A stretch of DNA of 64,000 nucleotides from Archangium violaceum. Its GTDB lineage: Bacteria; Myxococcota; Myxococcia; Myxococcales; Myxococcaceae. The translations under genes were made by a program, and so were the position numbers. Each line of letters starts with the position of its first letter. Position 1 is the first letter of the stretch. Shown here piece after piece: positions 35,598-44,282 of this stretch. The stretch is from NCBI RefSeq assembly GCF_016859125.1, contig NZ_CP069338.1, positions 8,621,501-8,685,500 on the forward strand. The letters are read 5' to 3'. Below the pieces are notes generated by a model. That model did no database searches. It worked only from the letters and a program-made list of their open reading frames with translations, and had not been told where the DNA came from.

Positions 35598-36455
35598 ATG
35601 GAGAATCACCTCGCTCGTTTGATCCTGTGTCTGGCCGTCCTGTTGTCCACGGGAGCGGTGCGTGCGGCGGCCGGAGAACCGTCCACCGCGACCGCGCCCG
35701 CGCTGGCGGGAGCCCAGCGGACCCGGACCGTGCTCCTGCTCGGTGACAGTCTGATCGTCACCAGCTTCGGCGAGTCCCTCGAGAGGTCGCTGAACGAGCA
35801 CCCCGGGGTCCGCGCCGTGCGGCGGGCGAAGTCCTCCACCGGGCTCGCCCGGCCCGACTTCTTCGACTGGATGAAGGTCGGACGGGAGGAGGTCGAGCGT
35901 CATTCCCCCGACGTGGTCGTCGTCATCATGGGGGGGAACGACGGGCAGGGACTCACGGACGAGAACGGCAAGGCGAAGGTTCAATGGGGGGCCTCCGGGT
36001 GGGAGGCCGCGTACCGCCAGCGTGTCGAGGACTTCCTGCGTGTCCTCGAGGCTCCCGGCCGGAAGATCCTCTGGGTCGAGTTGCCCATCACCAAACTGCC
36101 GAACTTCGAGCGCAAGCTGAGGGTGATTCGCCGCATCCTGCGCGAGGCCGTCTCGGCCCATGAGGCCGCGAAGCATCTCGACACGAAGCCGTTCTTCACC
36201 GACGCGCGGGGGGGAGTCCTGAGAGTGGCCCGGGTCGAGGGCTTCCGAAAGCCCATGCCCCTGCGGATGGCCGATGGGGTCCACTTCACGGTGGCGGGAG
36301 GCCGGTACTTCGCCAGCCAGGTTCATCCCGCGGTGATCGGATTGCTCGAAGCCGGTGGAGACTCGCGGCCCGCCAGCCCGGATCCGACCGCCTGCCGCCA
36401 GTCCAATGCCACGCCGGATGCTTCGATGTCGCCCGTGGCCCTCTGCCCTCCGTGA
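35598..36455 (+). CDS. Exported SGNH-fold hydrolase (DUF459-like)
   Basis: A 285-residue protein with a signal peptide (LILCLAVLLSTGAVRAAAGE). SGNH motifs are TVLLLGDSLIVTSFGESLER (block I Ser), VVIMGGNDGQGL (block III Asn) and MADGVHFTVAGGRYFA (block V Asp-His). The arrangement and the TKLPNFERKLRVIRRIL region fit DUF459 proteins, thought to act on cell-surface glycans or peptidoglycan O-acyl groups. The C-terminal 30 residues are low complexity. Stands alone. Confidence 0.8.
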   Translation: MENHLARLILCLAVLLSTGAVRAAAGEPSTATAPALAGAQRTRTVLLLGDSLIVTSFGESLERSLNEHPGVRAVRRAKSSTGLARPDFFDWMKVGREEVERHSPDVVVVIMGGNDGQGLTDENGKAKVQWGASGWEAAYRQRVEDFLRVLEAPGRKILWVELPITKLPNFERKLRVIRRILREAVSAHEAAKHLDTKPFFTDARGGVLRVARVEGFRKPMPLRMADGVHFTVAGGRYFASQVHPAVIGLLEAGGDSRPASPDPTACRQSNATPDASMSPVALCPP

Positions 36456-36489
36456 GGCTGGCGGTAGTGCTCCCCGCATGATGTGGGTC

Positions 36490-36717
36490 TCAGGCCTGGC
36501 CGGGTCCCGAGTCGGTCGGTGAAGGCGCGGGAGCGGGCGCCGGCTTCTTTGGAATCAGCGAGCGGCGCGGGCCCTTGATGGCGTAGTTCAGCAGCATCGC
36601 CCCCGGCAGGAGCATGCCCAGCCCCTGGGTGAGGTTGCTCGGAGGATGGACCACCGCGCCAAGGGCCATCGCCGCGAAGAGAAGACCACAGACCAGACGG
36701 ATGAGGAGGGTGTTCAC
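36490..36717 (-). CDS. Small two-helix membrane protein, 75 aa
   Basis: Two hydrophobic segments (LLIRLVCGLLFAAMALGAVV and LTQGLGMLLPGAMLLNYAI) are followed by a basic, Pro/Ala-rich tail. GTG 36717 is preferred because AAGGA lies 7 bp upstream; an ATG at 36771 would add 18 polar residues. No family is recognised. It is divergent from the DMT transporter, whose start lies 62 bp away. Confidence 0.6.
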   Translation of the reverse strand: MNTLLIRLVCGLLFAAMALGAVVHPPSNLTQGLGMLLPGAMLLNYAIKGPRRSLIPKKPAPAPAPSPTDSGPGQA

Positions 36718-36779
36718 GGGGGTTCCTTGGGACGGGTCGAACCATGATAACCAGGGGTTTCTTTCGTGCACGTCCGCCC

Positions 36780-37748
36780 ATGAGAAAGCCTTCGTCCGCC
36801 CTGCCCGCGATCCTGCTCGGTCTGGCCTCGGCGCTTTTTTTCACCATGACCTATGTGCTCAACCGCAACATGGCGGCGGCGGGTGGGTTCTGGGCCTGGA
36901 GCGCGTCGCTGCGCTATTTCATCATGCTGCCCCTGATGTTCGTGCTCGTGGCCGTGCGCGGAGGCTGGCCCGCGCTGTGGGCCGAACTGCGGCGCAACCC
37001 CCGCGAGTGGTTGCTCTGGGGCAGCGTGGGCTTCGGCGTCTTCTATTCGCTCCTGACGTTGTCGGCGGACTACGGGCCCTCGTGGCTGATCGCCGGTTCG
37101 TTCCAGATCACCGCGCTCGCGGGCCCGCTGTTGTCGCCCTTCATCTACACGGATGAGCGCCGGCGGATACCGCTCAAGGCCGTGAGCATGGGCTCGTTGA
37201 TCGTCGCGGGTGTCCTGCTCATGCAACTGGGCCACTTCCACATGGCCATGCCCGCCAGCGCCTGGTGGGCGCTGCTCCTCGTGGTGAGCTCCGCCGTCGC
37301 GTACCCGCTGGGCAATCGCAGGTTGATGCTGCACCTGGAGCGAGAGGGCGTCTCCCTGGATGCCAGCCAGCGCGTCCTGGGGATGACGCTGGGGAGCCTG
37401 CCGCTGTGGCTGGTGGTGGCGGTGTACGGCCATGCGCGGGTGGGGTGGCCGTCGCTGGCGCAGGTGCTGCAGTCCTCGGGTGTGGCGCTCTCCTCGGGAG
37501 TGATCGCCACCACCCTGTTCTTCCGCGCCAGCCACATGACGGCGAACAACCCGGTCGCACTGGCCGCCGTGGAGGCCTCGCAGTCCACCGAGCTGCTCTT
37601 CGCGCTGTTGTTGGGCGTGCTCTTCCTGGGCGAGCCATGGCCCTCCACGTTCAGCTTCGCGGGCGCGGTGCTCATCGTGGTGGGCATGGTGCTCTACAGC
37701 CGCATCAGCGTGAGCGCCGAGCTGGAGCCTTCCGTGGCGCGGACGTGA
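36780..37748 (+). CDS. DMT-superfamily multidrug-resistance-type efflux transporter
   Basis: A 322-residue protein with about ten helices in two EamA-like halves: AILLGLASALFFTMTYVLNR at the start and ASQSTELLFALLLGVLFLGE in the second half. The glycan-free loops and GGFWAWSASLRYFIMLPLM match the 'multidrug resistance efflux transporter' subgroup. The substrate is unknown. The start at ATG 36780 fits the first helix; a longer frame begins at 36744. Confidence 0.82.
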   Translation: MRKPSSALPAILLGLASALFFTMTYVLNRNMAAAGGFWAWSASLRYFIMLPLMFVLVAVRGGWPALWAELRRNPREWLLWGSVGFGVFYSLLTLSADYGPSWLIAGSFQITALAGPLLSPFIYTDERRRIPLKAVSMGSLIVAGVLLMQLGHFHMAMPASAWWALLLVVSSAVAYPLGNRRLMLHLEREGVSLDASQRVLGMTLGSLPLWLVVAVYGHARVGWPSLAQVLQSSGVALSSGVIATTLFFRASHMTANNPVALAAVEASQSTELLFALLLGVLFLGEPWPSTFSFAGAVLIVVGMVLYSRISVSAELEPSVART

Positions 37749-37763
37749 GGCGAGGCGGCGCCG

Positions 37764-38147
37764 CTATCCGAGCCAGGCGATGAAGGCGCGGATGGCCTCT
37801 TCCCGCCGACGGGAGGCCTCCTGGACGCGCTGGAGCGTGCCGGCCAGTGCGCCCATTCCCTTCGAGGCCCGCTCGGGAGCCGTGCGGTAGTTCTCGGCGA
37901 GTTGCACCAATTGCTCACGCAACCGCGGGTGGCGCTCGCGAACCCGGGCGGGCTCGGTGTCCGACTTCACCTCCGAGGCGAGCGCCATGGCGAGCCGCTG
38001 CCACTCATCGAGACCCTGCCCGGTGCGGCTCGCGAAGCCACGGCGCACCATGGGCCTGACGAAGAACGGCATGGATGAGAAGTCGCGCTCCGTGTCCTCG
38101 AGGGTGTTGCGGAGCGCGGCGACGAGCGTGACGGGGTCCGAGTTCAT
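37764..38147 (-). CDS. Helical protein of unknown function, 127 aa
   Basis: An all-helical, soluble 127-residue protein with many Arg and Glu, containing FFVRPMVRRGFASRTGQGLD and a C-terminal RREEAIRAFIAWLG. No motif or family is recognised. It lies 13 bp downstream of the P450 gene on the same strand, so co-transcription is likely. No ferredoxin-like Cys pattern is present, so it is not a P450 redox partner. Confidence 0.6.
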   Translation of the reverse strand: MNSDPVTLVAALRNTLEDTERDFSSMPFFVRPMVRRGFASRTGQGLDEWQRLAMALASEVKSDTEPARVRERHPRLREQLVQLAENYRTAPERASKGMGALAGTLQRVQEASRRREEAIRAFIAWLG

Positions 38148-38160
38148 ATGGCGGCGGAGC

Positions 38161-39342
38161 CTACCGCAGCGGACCCTCCAGGCGGAGTGGCAGGGCGAGG
38201 GGACCGCGCGCGATGATGGACTGTGACCAGGTCACGTCCCGCCGCGCGAGGGTGAAGCCGCGGATGCGCGAGAAGAGGGCCTCCATGCCGAGGCGCGCCT
38301 CCATCCGCGCGAGCATCGCTCCCAGGCAGAAGTGGGGCCCGTGGCCGAAGGCGAGCTGCCCCTGGTTCTCGCGGTCGATGATGAACCGGTCCGCCTGGGG
38401 GAAGCGGCCCTCGTCACGCATGGCCGCGCCGATCAGGGCGACGACGACGGAGCCGCGGGGAATCGTCACCCCGGAGAGCACCACGTCCTCGGTGGTCAGC
38501 CGGAGACTGCTCTGCCCGGGAGGCTCGTAACGGAGGACCTCCTCGATGAGCCGGGGGATGAGCGTGGGATTCTCGCGCACGCGCTCCAACTCCCGCGGGT
38601 GCTCCGAGAGCACGAGCATCGTATTGGCGAGGAGGTAGACGGTCGTCTCCACACCGGCTGGCACCAGCCCGAAGAGGAAGCTCAACAGCTCCTCGTGCGT
38701 CAGCGCCTCCGTGCGGATCAGCTCGCTCACGAGATCCTCTCCAGGGTCGGCGCGCCGCAGCTCGATGAGCGCGTTGAAGCAGCGTTCCATCTCCGCGAGG
38801 CTGTGGCGGATCTGCTCCATGCGCTGGGGTGAGGGCTGACTGGCGGGGATGCTGACCAGATCATCCGCCCAACCTTTCAAGCGGAGGGCCATGGCGGGCT
38901 CCAGTCCGAAGAAGAGGTTGAGCACGCGGGTGGGGAGGGGCAGGGCGAAGTCGGCGATGAAGTCCACCTCCTGGTGACGCACGGCGGCCTCGGCGAGCTC
39001 CTCGGCGATGTCACGGATGCGTGACTCCCACCGGCTCAGCGCCATGCCACTGAAGGCCCGGCTGACCATGGCGCGCAGCCGCGTGTGGTCCGGCGGATCC
39101 TTCATGACGAGCGAGTCCGCCGTGGGATTCCGCTCCAACCAGGGAGGCAGGAAGCTCTGGCCCAGGCCCGCCGACGAGAAGCGCCTCGGATCCTTGAGCA
39201 CTGTCACCACGTCGTCGTAGCGGCTGACGGCCCACATGCCTCCGGGCTCCACCTGGCACACCGCCCTTCGTCGGAACTCCGCGTAGAGAGGGTAGGGGTT
39301 GGCTCTCGCTTCGGGGGTCATCAAGTGGAGGGGCTGGTCCAT
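38161..39342 (-). CDS. Cytochrome P450 monooxygenase
   Basis: A 393-residue soluble bacterial P450. The haem loop is FGHGPHFCLGAMLARMEARL with the axial Cys at residue 339. The I-helix oxygen-binding motif is AGVETT (about residue 230) and the K-helix ExxR is EEVLR in LIEEVLRYEPPGQ. MTPEARANPYPLYAEFR at the N-terminus is typical of class I bacterial P450s. The ATG at 39342 is preferred over the longer frame to 39456. No ferredoxin or reductase gene is adjacent, so redox partners must come from elsewhere. The substrate is unknown. Confidence 0.92.
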   Translation of the reverse strand: MDQPLHLMTPEARANPYPLYAEFRRRAVCQVEPGGMWAVSRYDDVVTVLKDPRRFSSAGLGQSFLPPWLERNPTADSLVMKDPPDHTRLRAMVSRAFSGMALSRWESRIRDIAEELAEAAVRHQEVDFIADFALPLPTRVLNLFFGLEPAMALRLKGWADDLVSIPASQPSPQRMEQIRHSLAEMERCFNALIELRRADPGEDLVSELIRTEALTHEELLSFLFGLVPAGVETTVYLLANTMLVLSEHPRELERVRENPTLIPRLIEEVLRYEPPGQSSLRLTTEDVVLSGVTIPRGSVVVALIGAAMRDEGRFPQADRFIIDRENQGQLAFGHGPHFCLGAMLARMEARLGMEALFSRIRGFTLARRDVTWSQSIIARGPLALPLRLEGPLR

Positions 39343-39521
39343 GGCGCGGTTCCCTGTGCTGGGTTTGGAACCGGAGATGGCAAATGGCGGGCCAGCCGCT
39401 GCACGAGGGGGCGTGCCTCGGACGAGCCCGGTCGAATCGAACGGCCGCTCGTTCAAAATGGAAGAGGGGGAAGTGGGGCCTCGTCGCGTGCTACCGTCGC
39501 GCTTCCGAGAGGGACATCCCC

Positions 39522-39860
39522 ATGAAGATCAATCCAGGCGTCTGTATCCTCACGGGAGGCTTCAGCCTCTTCTTCCTCATCTCCGGGGTGCGCGCCCTGG
39601 TGCGCAAGCGGATGATGGTGGTCAACCCCGCCTCGCAGCAGGCCTGGCCTGGTTTGTTGGGAGCCATCCTCACCGAGGCCCGGAAGAAGTACGAGGTTCC
39701 CCAGGTCATGGAGGCACACCAGGAGCTCCACGTGGAGGCCACCGGAGCCCAGGCCGTTGGCATGGCCTGGCTCTACATCGTGCTCGGCGTGGGGTTCCTC
39801 TTCGTGGGCGTCTTCCACTTCCTCATGGAAAACGATCTCCTCGCGTTCTTGTTCGACTGA
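39522..39860 (+). CDS. Small membrane protein with two transmembrane segments, 112 aa
   Basis: The protein has a helix near the N-terminus (VCILTGGFSLFFLISGVRAL), a polar middle of about 45 residues, and a second helix (AWLYIVLGVGFLFVGVFHFL). GAGAGGG lies before the ATG at 39522. No family is recognised. It meets the OmpA gene convergently, 21 bp apart. Confidence 0.6.
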   Translation: MKINPGVCILTGGFSLFFLISGVRALVRKRMMVVNPASQQAWPGLLGAILTEARKKYEVPQVMEAHQELHVEATGAQAVGMAWLYIVLGVGFLFVGVFHFLMENDLLAFLFD

Positions 39861-39881
39861 GCCCTGTCGCCGGAGCCGGGC

Positions 39882-41180
39882 TCAGCGCTCGAGGATGACG
39901 AGCTCCACGCGCCGGTTGAGCTCGCGTCCGCGCGGGGTGATGTTGGGCGCCTTCGGCCGGGAGTCGGCGAGGCCCGCCGTCTCGATGCGCGCCGGGTCCA
40001 CCCCCGCCTGCACGAGCAGCTCCGCCACGGCCTTGGCCCGCTCCTCGGAGAGCTGCTTCCTCTCGCTCTCCTCGCCCTCCTGGTTGTCGGTGTGGCCCTC
40101 GATGCGGATGCGCTGGATGGGGCGCCGCACGAGCGTGTCCACGAGCTGTTGGAGGAGGACGTTGCCGCCCGGCAGCGGCGCCGCCTTGCCCTGGGGGAAG
40201 CGCAGGGGCTTGAGCAGCTCGAGCCGGTCGTTCTTCTCCTTCACGAGCTTCTTCTTCGGCGCGCGCACCAGCGCGAACTCCAGCGGTTGCGCGTTGCCTC
40301 CGGAGAGCAGCACCCGGCGCGTCTGCGCGAGGAAGCCGGGGGCGATGACGTCCACCGTGTATTCGCCCGGAGTCACCTCCACCGGCGTGGGCGCCTTGGC
40401 CCCCCGCTTCAGCGTCACCTTCTGGGTCGTGCTCCCGCGCACGGAGATCGTCGCCGCCACGGACTTGCGGAGCACCGTTGCCCGGACCAGGAGCTTCGCC
40501 TTCTGCGGCTGGGCCGCCGGGGTCGCCGGTGGCGGCTCGGGGTTGCCCGGAGGCCTCGTCGGCTCCGGTTGTGTCGGAGCCGGGGCGATCACCACGCCCG
40601 CGTCCGGCACCGAGGCTTTCTCCGGGTGGGGCTCGGGAGGGGGCGGCGGGCCGTCCTCGAGCTTCGCGATCATCTCCGCCGTCACATCGTGCGACAGCTT
40701 GACCTTCTGCCGCGGGTCCTTCGCCTCCGGCACCAGCATGGACATGGCCTTCACGTCCACGCGCAGCCCGCGCTGCGTCTGGAAGTTGAGCGTGGAGGTC
40801 ACGTTCCACAGCAGGCCGGACGTCTGGCTGAACAGGTTCCACGACGCGTCCATGTAGACGACGTTGGACACGAGCGTGTGGGGCCCGTCCTCCACCTGCA
40901 GCGTCGTCAGCACATGGGGGCCGGGGGAGGCGAGCTTCTCCACCGGCGGAACCTCGAGCGGCTTGCCGTCGAGGGTGAAGTGGACCTCCACGAGCTTGTA
41001 CCCGGAGGGATCCAATCCCGAGAAGAGCAGCCGCACCTCCGGCGATGGGCTTTTCACCATCTGCTGGAGTTCCCGGTCCAACTCGGCGCTCACCTGCTCG
41101 ACGGACGGTGGCTCCGCTGCACGCACCGCGTCAACGGAGAGCAGTCCCGTGAGCAAACCGAGCTTTAGCAGCGAGTCCAA
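39882..41180 (-). CDS. Exported OmpA-domain protein with Pro-rich and PEGA-like middle
   Basis: A 432-residue protein with a signal peptide (LLKLGLLTGLLSVDAVRAAE). Residues about 25-165 form a novel beta-rich region. A Pro-rich linker follows (about 178-215), then a PEGA-like repeat (VEVTPGEYTVDVIAPGFLAQ). The C-terminal OmpA/Pal peptidoglycan-binding domain is IRIEGHTDNQEGEESERKQL, then LSEERAKAVAELLVQAGVDP and the end GRELNRRVELVILER. It is likely periplasmic and tethers to peptidoglycan. A similar layout (PEGA plus OmpA) is frequent in myxobacteria. Promoter and partners are not evident. Confidence 0.82.
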   Translation of the reverse strand: MDSLLKLGLLTGLLSVDAVRAAEPPSVEQVSAELDRELQQMVKSPSPEVRLLFSGLDPSGYKLVEVHFTLDGKPLEVPPVEKLASPGPHVLTTLQVEDGPHTLVSNVVYMDASWNLFSQTSGLLWNVTSTLNFQTQRGLRVDVKAMSMLVPEAKDPRQKVKLSHDVTAEMIAKLEDGPPPPPEPHPEKASVPDAGVVIAPAPTQPEPTRPPGNPEPPPATPAAQPQKAKLLVRATVLRKSVAATISVRGSTTQKVTLKRGAKAPTPVEVTPGEYTVDVIAPGFLAQTRRVLLSGGNAQPLEFALVRAPKKKLVKEKNDRLELLKPLRFPQGKAAPLPGGNVLLQQLVDTLVRRPIQRIRIEGHTDNQEGEESERKQLSEERAKAVAELLVQAGVDPARIETAGLADSRPKAPNITPRGRELNRRVELVILER

Positions 41181-41276
41181 GGAAGGAAGTCCAGGGGGTT
41201 GGGAACTCCATCATCGCATATTGGCGGTACTTCTCCTGTTTCTGTCGCTCACGCTCCCACAGTAGACGAGCAACCG

Positions 41277-41304
41277 TTAGAATTTCTGCTCTTCCTGGTA
41301 TAAC
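41277..41304 (+). promoter_or_regulatory. Possible promoter of the secreted hydrolase gene
   Basis: TTAGAA (41277-41282) and TATAAC (41299-41304) are separated by 16 bp in an AT-rich patch 53 bp upstream of the ATG at 41358. The -10 box is good and the -35 weak. Confidence 0.35.
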
Positions 41305-41357
41305 GTTTTCTCAACCGATGAGAGCCCCCCCCTTCTCTCGGTTTCCAGGAGAGCTCC

Positions 41358-42737
41358 ATGCACTTGCTTCCCAGGTTGAAGTGGGCGCTTGCCGCCACCT
41401 GCGCCGTGCTGCTCGGTGCGAGCGGTGAAGCCCACGCCACCGCGGGTGTGGTCTTCGTCCACGGCACGGGCGATCAGTCACCGGGTTCGGCGACGAGTGG
41501 GTATTGGACCCAGAAGTCCCTCGATACGATGCGCAACGGGCGGCCCTATCTGGTCGTGGGCTATCCCGGCGCGAGCTGCGCGGGTTACAGCCAGTGTAGC
41601 TGGGGCTCCATCGTCGATCAGATCGTACCGTGGGTGAACGCCAACGGCATCACCAGCTTCACCGTCATCACCCACTCGAACGGCTCGAGCCCGCTGCGCT
41701 ACATGCTCGGCCACTCGGGCGCGGTGAGCGCCAATGGCAACGCGGTCAACGCGGTGACGAGCAGGATCTCCCAGGTCATCTTCATGGCGCCGGACCTCGC
41801 GGGGACGCCGCTGGCCGACCAGGTGACGACGAGCGGCTCGTTCCTCAACATCGCCAACAGCGTCGTCGAGTTCTTCGGCGGGGGGAGCTACAACAACCCG
41901 GCCGTGGTGCAGCAGCGCACCGACAACATGCGCGTGTACAACTCGAACGGCACCTTCGCGGGCACCCAGGGCGCGACCTCCGTGGGAGGCAAGGCGATCT
42001 CGGTGGTGCGTGGCAACAAGGTCTACGCCAACCTGTTCTCCAGTGACGCGCACTGCGGCGGCTATCTCTACTCCGTTGGTCTCAAGGCGGCGGCGCTGCT
42101 CGGCTGGGGAAGCTTCAACGCGGGCACCGACGGCTTCATCGGCAACGACAGCTCGGGTTACTTCGGCAACATCATCATCGACGACGGCCGGCTGAACCAC
42201 CACCAGTCGCGCCGCAGCTGCCACAACAGCGGCAACATCGTCGCGCAGAAGGTGGCCAACGCGCCCATTCCTCCGCCCTCGCAGCAGACCTTCGAGCCCG
42301 AGACCAACGTCCAGGCCGCGGCCCAGGCCTGCAACAACTACTACTCGGGCTACGCCACGGACTTCATGACCAACCATACGGTCTGGAAGTACGGCTGCTC
42401 CACCAGCCAGCTGAACAACGGCTACATCGAGCCCGACTGCCTCATCGCCTACGGCTACTCGAGCAGCTACCGCGTCCCGAGCACGGCGAGCTGGAACCCG
42501 TTCATCGATCCCTACTACTACCCGACCTGGCGCCAGGTCTGTCCCGACTCGTGGCAGGGCGATGGCATCTGCGACGCGTGCCTGGTGGCCAAGTACGGCT
42601 TCGATGCCACCACGGGCTCGACGGGCTCCAACGACTGCGTGCAGGCGCCTCCGGGTGGCTACAACTGGTGCGGGTCGCTCGCCTGGGACACGTACTGGGG
42701 CATTCATAACTACACCGTCGTCAAGGCCCTTCACTGA
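41358..42737 (+). CDS. Exported alpha/beta-hydrolase-like protein
   Basis: A 459-residue secreted protein with a signal peptide (LKWALAATCAVLLGASGEAHA). The N-terminal domain starts GVVFVHGTGDQ (oxyanion HG) and carries FTVITHSNGSSPLRYMLGHS, in which Ser after His-Ser-Asn-Gly or the preceding Ser could be the nucleophile in a lipase-like elbow. The second half is rich in Cys, Tyr, Asn and Trp (NGYIEPDCLIAYGYSSSYRV), suggesting disulfides in an extracellular protein. The specific activity is unknown; lipase, esterase or polyester depolymerase are possible. A DUF4785-like gene follows 20 bp downstream and is probably co-expressed. Confidence 0.75.
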   Translation: MHLLPRLKWALAATCAVLLGASGEAHATAGVVFVHGTGDQSPGSATSGYWTQKSLDTMRNGRPYLVVGYPGASCAGYSQCSWGSIVDQIVPWVNANGITSFTVITHSNGSSPLRYMLGHSGAVSANGNAVNAVTSRISQVIFMAPDLAGTPLADQVTTSGSFLNIANSVVEFFGGGSYNNPAVVQQRTDNMRVYNSNGTFAGTQGATSVGGKAISVVRGNKVYANLFSSDAHCGGYLYSVGLKAAALLGWGSFNAGTDGFIGNDSSGYFGNIIIDDGRLNHHQSRRSCHNSGNIVAQKVANAPIPPPSQQTFEPETNVQAAAQACNNYYSGYATDFMTNHTVWKYGCSTSQLNNGYIEPDCLIAYGYSSSYRVPSTASWNPFIDPYYYPTWRQVCPDSWQGDGICDACLVAKYGFDATTGSTGSNDCVQAPPGGYNWCGSLAWDTYWGIHNYTVVKALH

Positions 42738-42757
42738 GACCGAGAGGAAGAACGACC

Positions 42758-44140
42758 ATGACCTTCCACCGTTCCTTCGTTCAGTCCGCCAGCCTGGCGT
42801 TGGCGGTCGTCCTGCTCGGGGGCTTCACCCAGGAGCCGGCCGTGTCCTCACCCATGCGAAGCGCCTCGGGCGCCACGTTGTCCCCGGGTGACGTCGCCCC
42901 GGGCCGGCTGTACTCGCGTGCCGTCACCGAGAACCTCGGCAAGGGCCTCGTCTCGGTGTCCAACCCCACCTCGCCCAAGCAGCCCCTCCCGGCGCCGCTC
43001 GCGCCCGAGACGCGGCGCTCGAAGTCGACCGTGCTGCACGTGGCGCCCCGCTCGGCGGCGACGCAGCTCGAGCTGCCCATCGACGCGCCCGAGGACGCAT
43101 GGGTGATGCTCATCCCCAAGGGCGACAACGCCAAGGTGGGGGAGGAGGCCCTGCGCGACGTGGTGATGTTCGATTCGCGCGGCATCCGCGCGGACCTCAA
43201 GGCGGCGCGCGCTGGCAATGCCCAGCTGGGCGTGGACGCCGAGCGCCTGCAGGCCGCGGGCATCACCCGGCCCATCTCGATGCTGCGCCTGGACAAGGAG
43301 ATGGGCCGTGGCGCCTACAAGGTGAAGGTGGGCGCCAGGGCGGCCGAGGTGGGGCTGGCCATCGAGGTGCGCGTGCCCTCCTCGTCCATCGAGCTGTCGC
43401 TCACGGCCTCGGCGATGCAGCTCTTCCCGGGCGACGACGGCTACGTGACGGTGGGCGTGCAGTCGGCGGAGCGCATCGATCACGTGCGCTACGAGGCCGC
43501 GCTCTATACCCCGCGCTTCGAGCGCGACCGCGTGGTGCCGGTGGTGAAGGTGGGCAATGAGTACCGGGCCATGGTGTCGCGCGTGATGAATGAGCGCGAC
43601 GAGCCGGGTGCGTGGGTGCTCGAGGTGCGCGCGGTGGGTTCCGCGGGCGGTCAGGCCTTCGATCGGCTGGCGCAGACCGCGTTCGGCTTCACGGTGCCCA
43701 CGGCGCGCATCGCCTCGGCGGGCAAGGCGCGCCTGGTGCGTGGCGCGGGCGGCATGGTGACGGCGCTCGAGGTGGACGTGGTGCTCGAGAGCCAGGCCCT
43801 CGACCGCTACGAGGTGACGGGCACGCTCGTCGCGACGGACGACAAGGGCGTCGAGCGTCCGGTGGCCGAGGCGCAGGTGACGGATCTGCTCGACACGGGC
43901 TCCCACACGCTGACGCTGCGCTTCGAGGCGGGCCACGCCGGCCTGTCCAAGCTCGACGGCAGCTACGCGCTGCGTGGACTGCAGCTCTACTCGCTCGGCA
44001 CCAACACGCTGTATCACCGCCTCGCCAGCGGGCTCGACATCCGCATGCCGGCGGTGCGCGCCTCCGAGCTCGCGGCCTCCGAGCTCACGCCCGCCATCGA
44101 GAGCATGATGCACGCGGGCGAATTCGACGTCGGTCGGTAG
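42758..44140 (+). CDS. Exported DUF4785-like beta-sandwich protein
   Basis: A 460-residue exported protein with a signal segment (QSASLALAVVLLGGFTQEPA). The mature part is mainly beta strand: QLELPIDAPEDAWVMLIPKG, IELSLTASAMQLFPGDDGYV and YALRGLQLYSLGTNTLYHRL. Order and composition resemble DUF4785 domain-containing proteins reported beside secreted hydrolases. No catalytic residues are evident. Since it follows the hydrolase by 20 bp, it may act as its partner, chaperone or surface anchor (inference). AGAGGAAG lies upstream of the ATG. Confidence 0.7.
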   Translation: MTFHRSFVQSASLALAVVLLGGFTQEPAVSSPMRSASGATLSPGDVAPGRLYSRAVTENLGKGLVSVSNPTSPKQPLPAPLAPETRRSKSTVLHVAPRSAATQLELPIDAPEDAWVMLIPKGDNAKVGEEALRDVVMFDSRGIRADLKAARAGNAQLGVDAERLQAAGITRPISMLRLDKEMGRGAYKVKVGARAAEVGLAIEVRVPSSSIELSLTASAMQLFPGDDGYVTVGVQSAERIDHVRYEAALYTPRFERDRVVPVVKVGNEYRAMVSRVMNERDEPGAWVLEVRAVGSAGGQAFDRLAQTAFGFTVPTARIASAGKARLVRGAGGMVTALEVDVVLESQALDRYEVTGTLVATDDKGVERPVAEAQVTDLLDTGSHTLTLRFEAGHAGLSKLDGSYALRGLQLYSLGTNTLYHRLASGLDIRMPAVRASELAASELTPAIESMMHAGEFDVGR

Positions 44141-44282
44141 GACGAACCCCTCCGGTCCGCACGGCCGCCCCCTCCGTTTTCCGGCGGCCGTGCGCCCGGG
44201 TCTCTCCTATAGGGCAGTGGTACTCCGGTCCGGCTCTTCACATGTGGTTCTTGATGGGAGCACGCGAATTCGGAGGTCCCTG

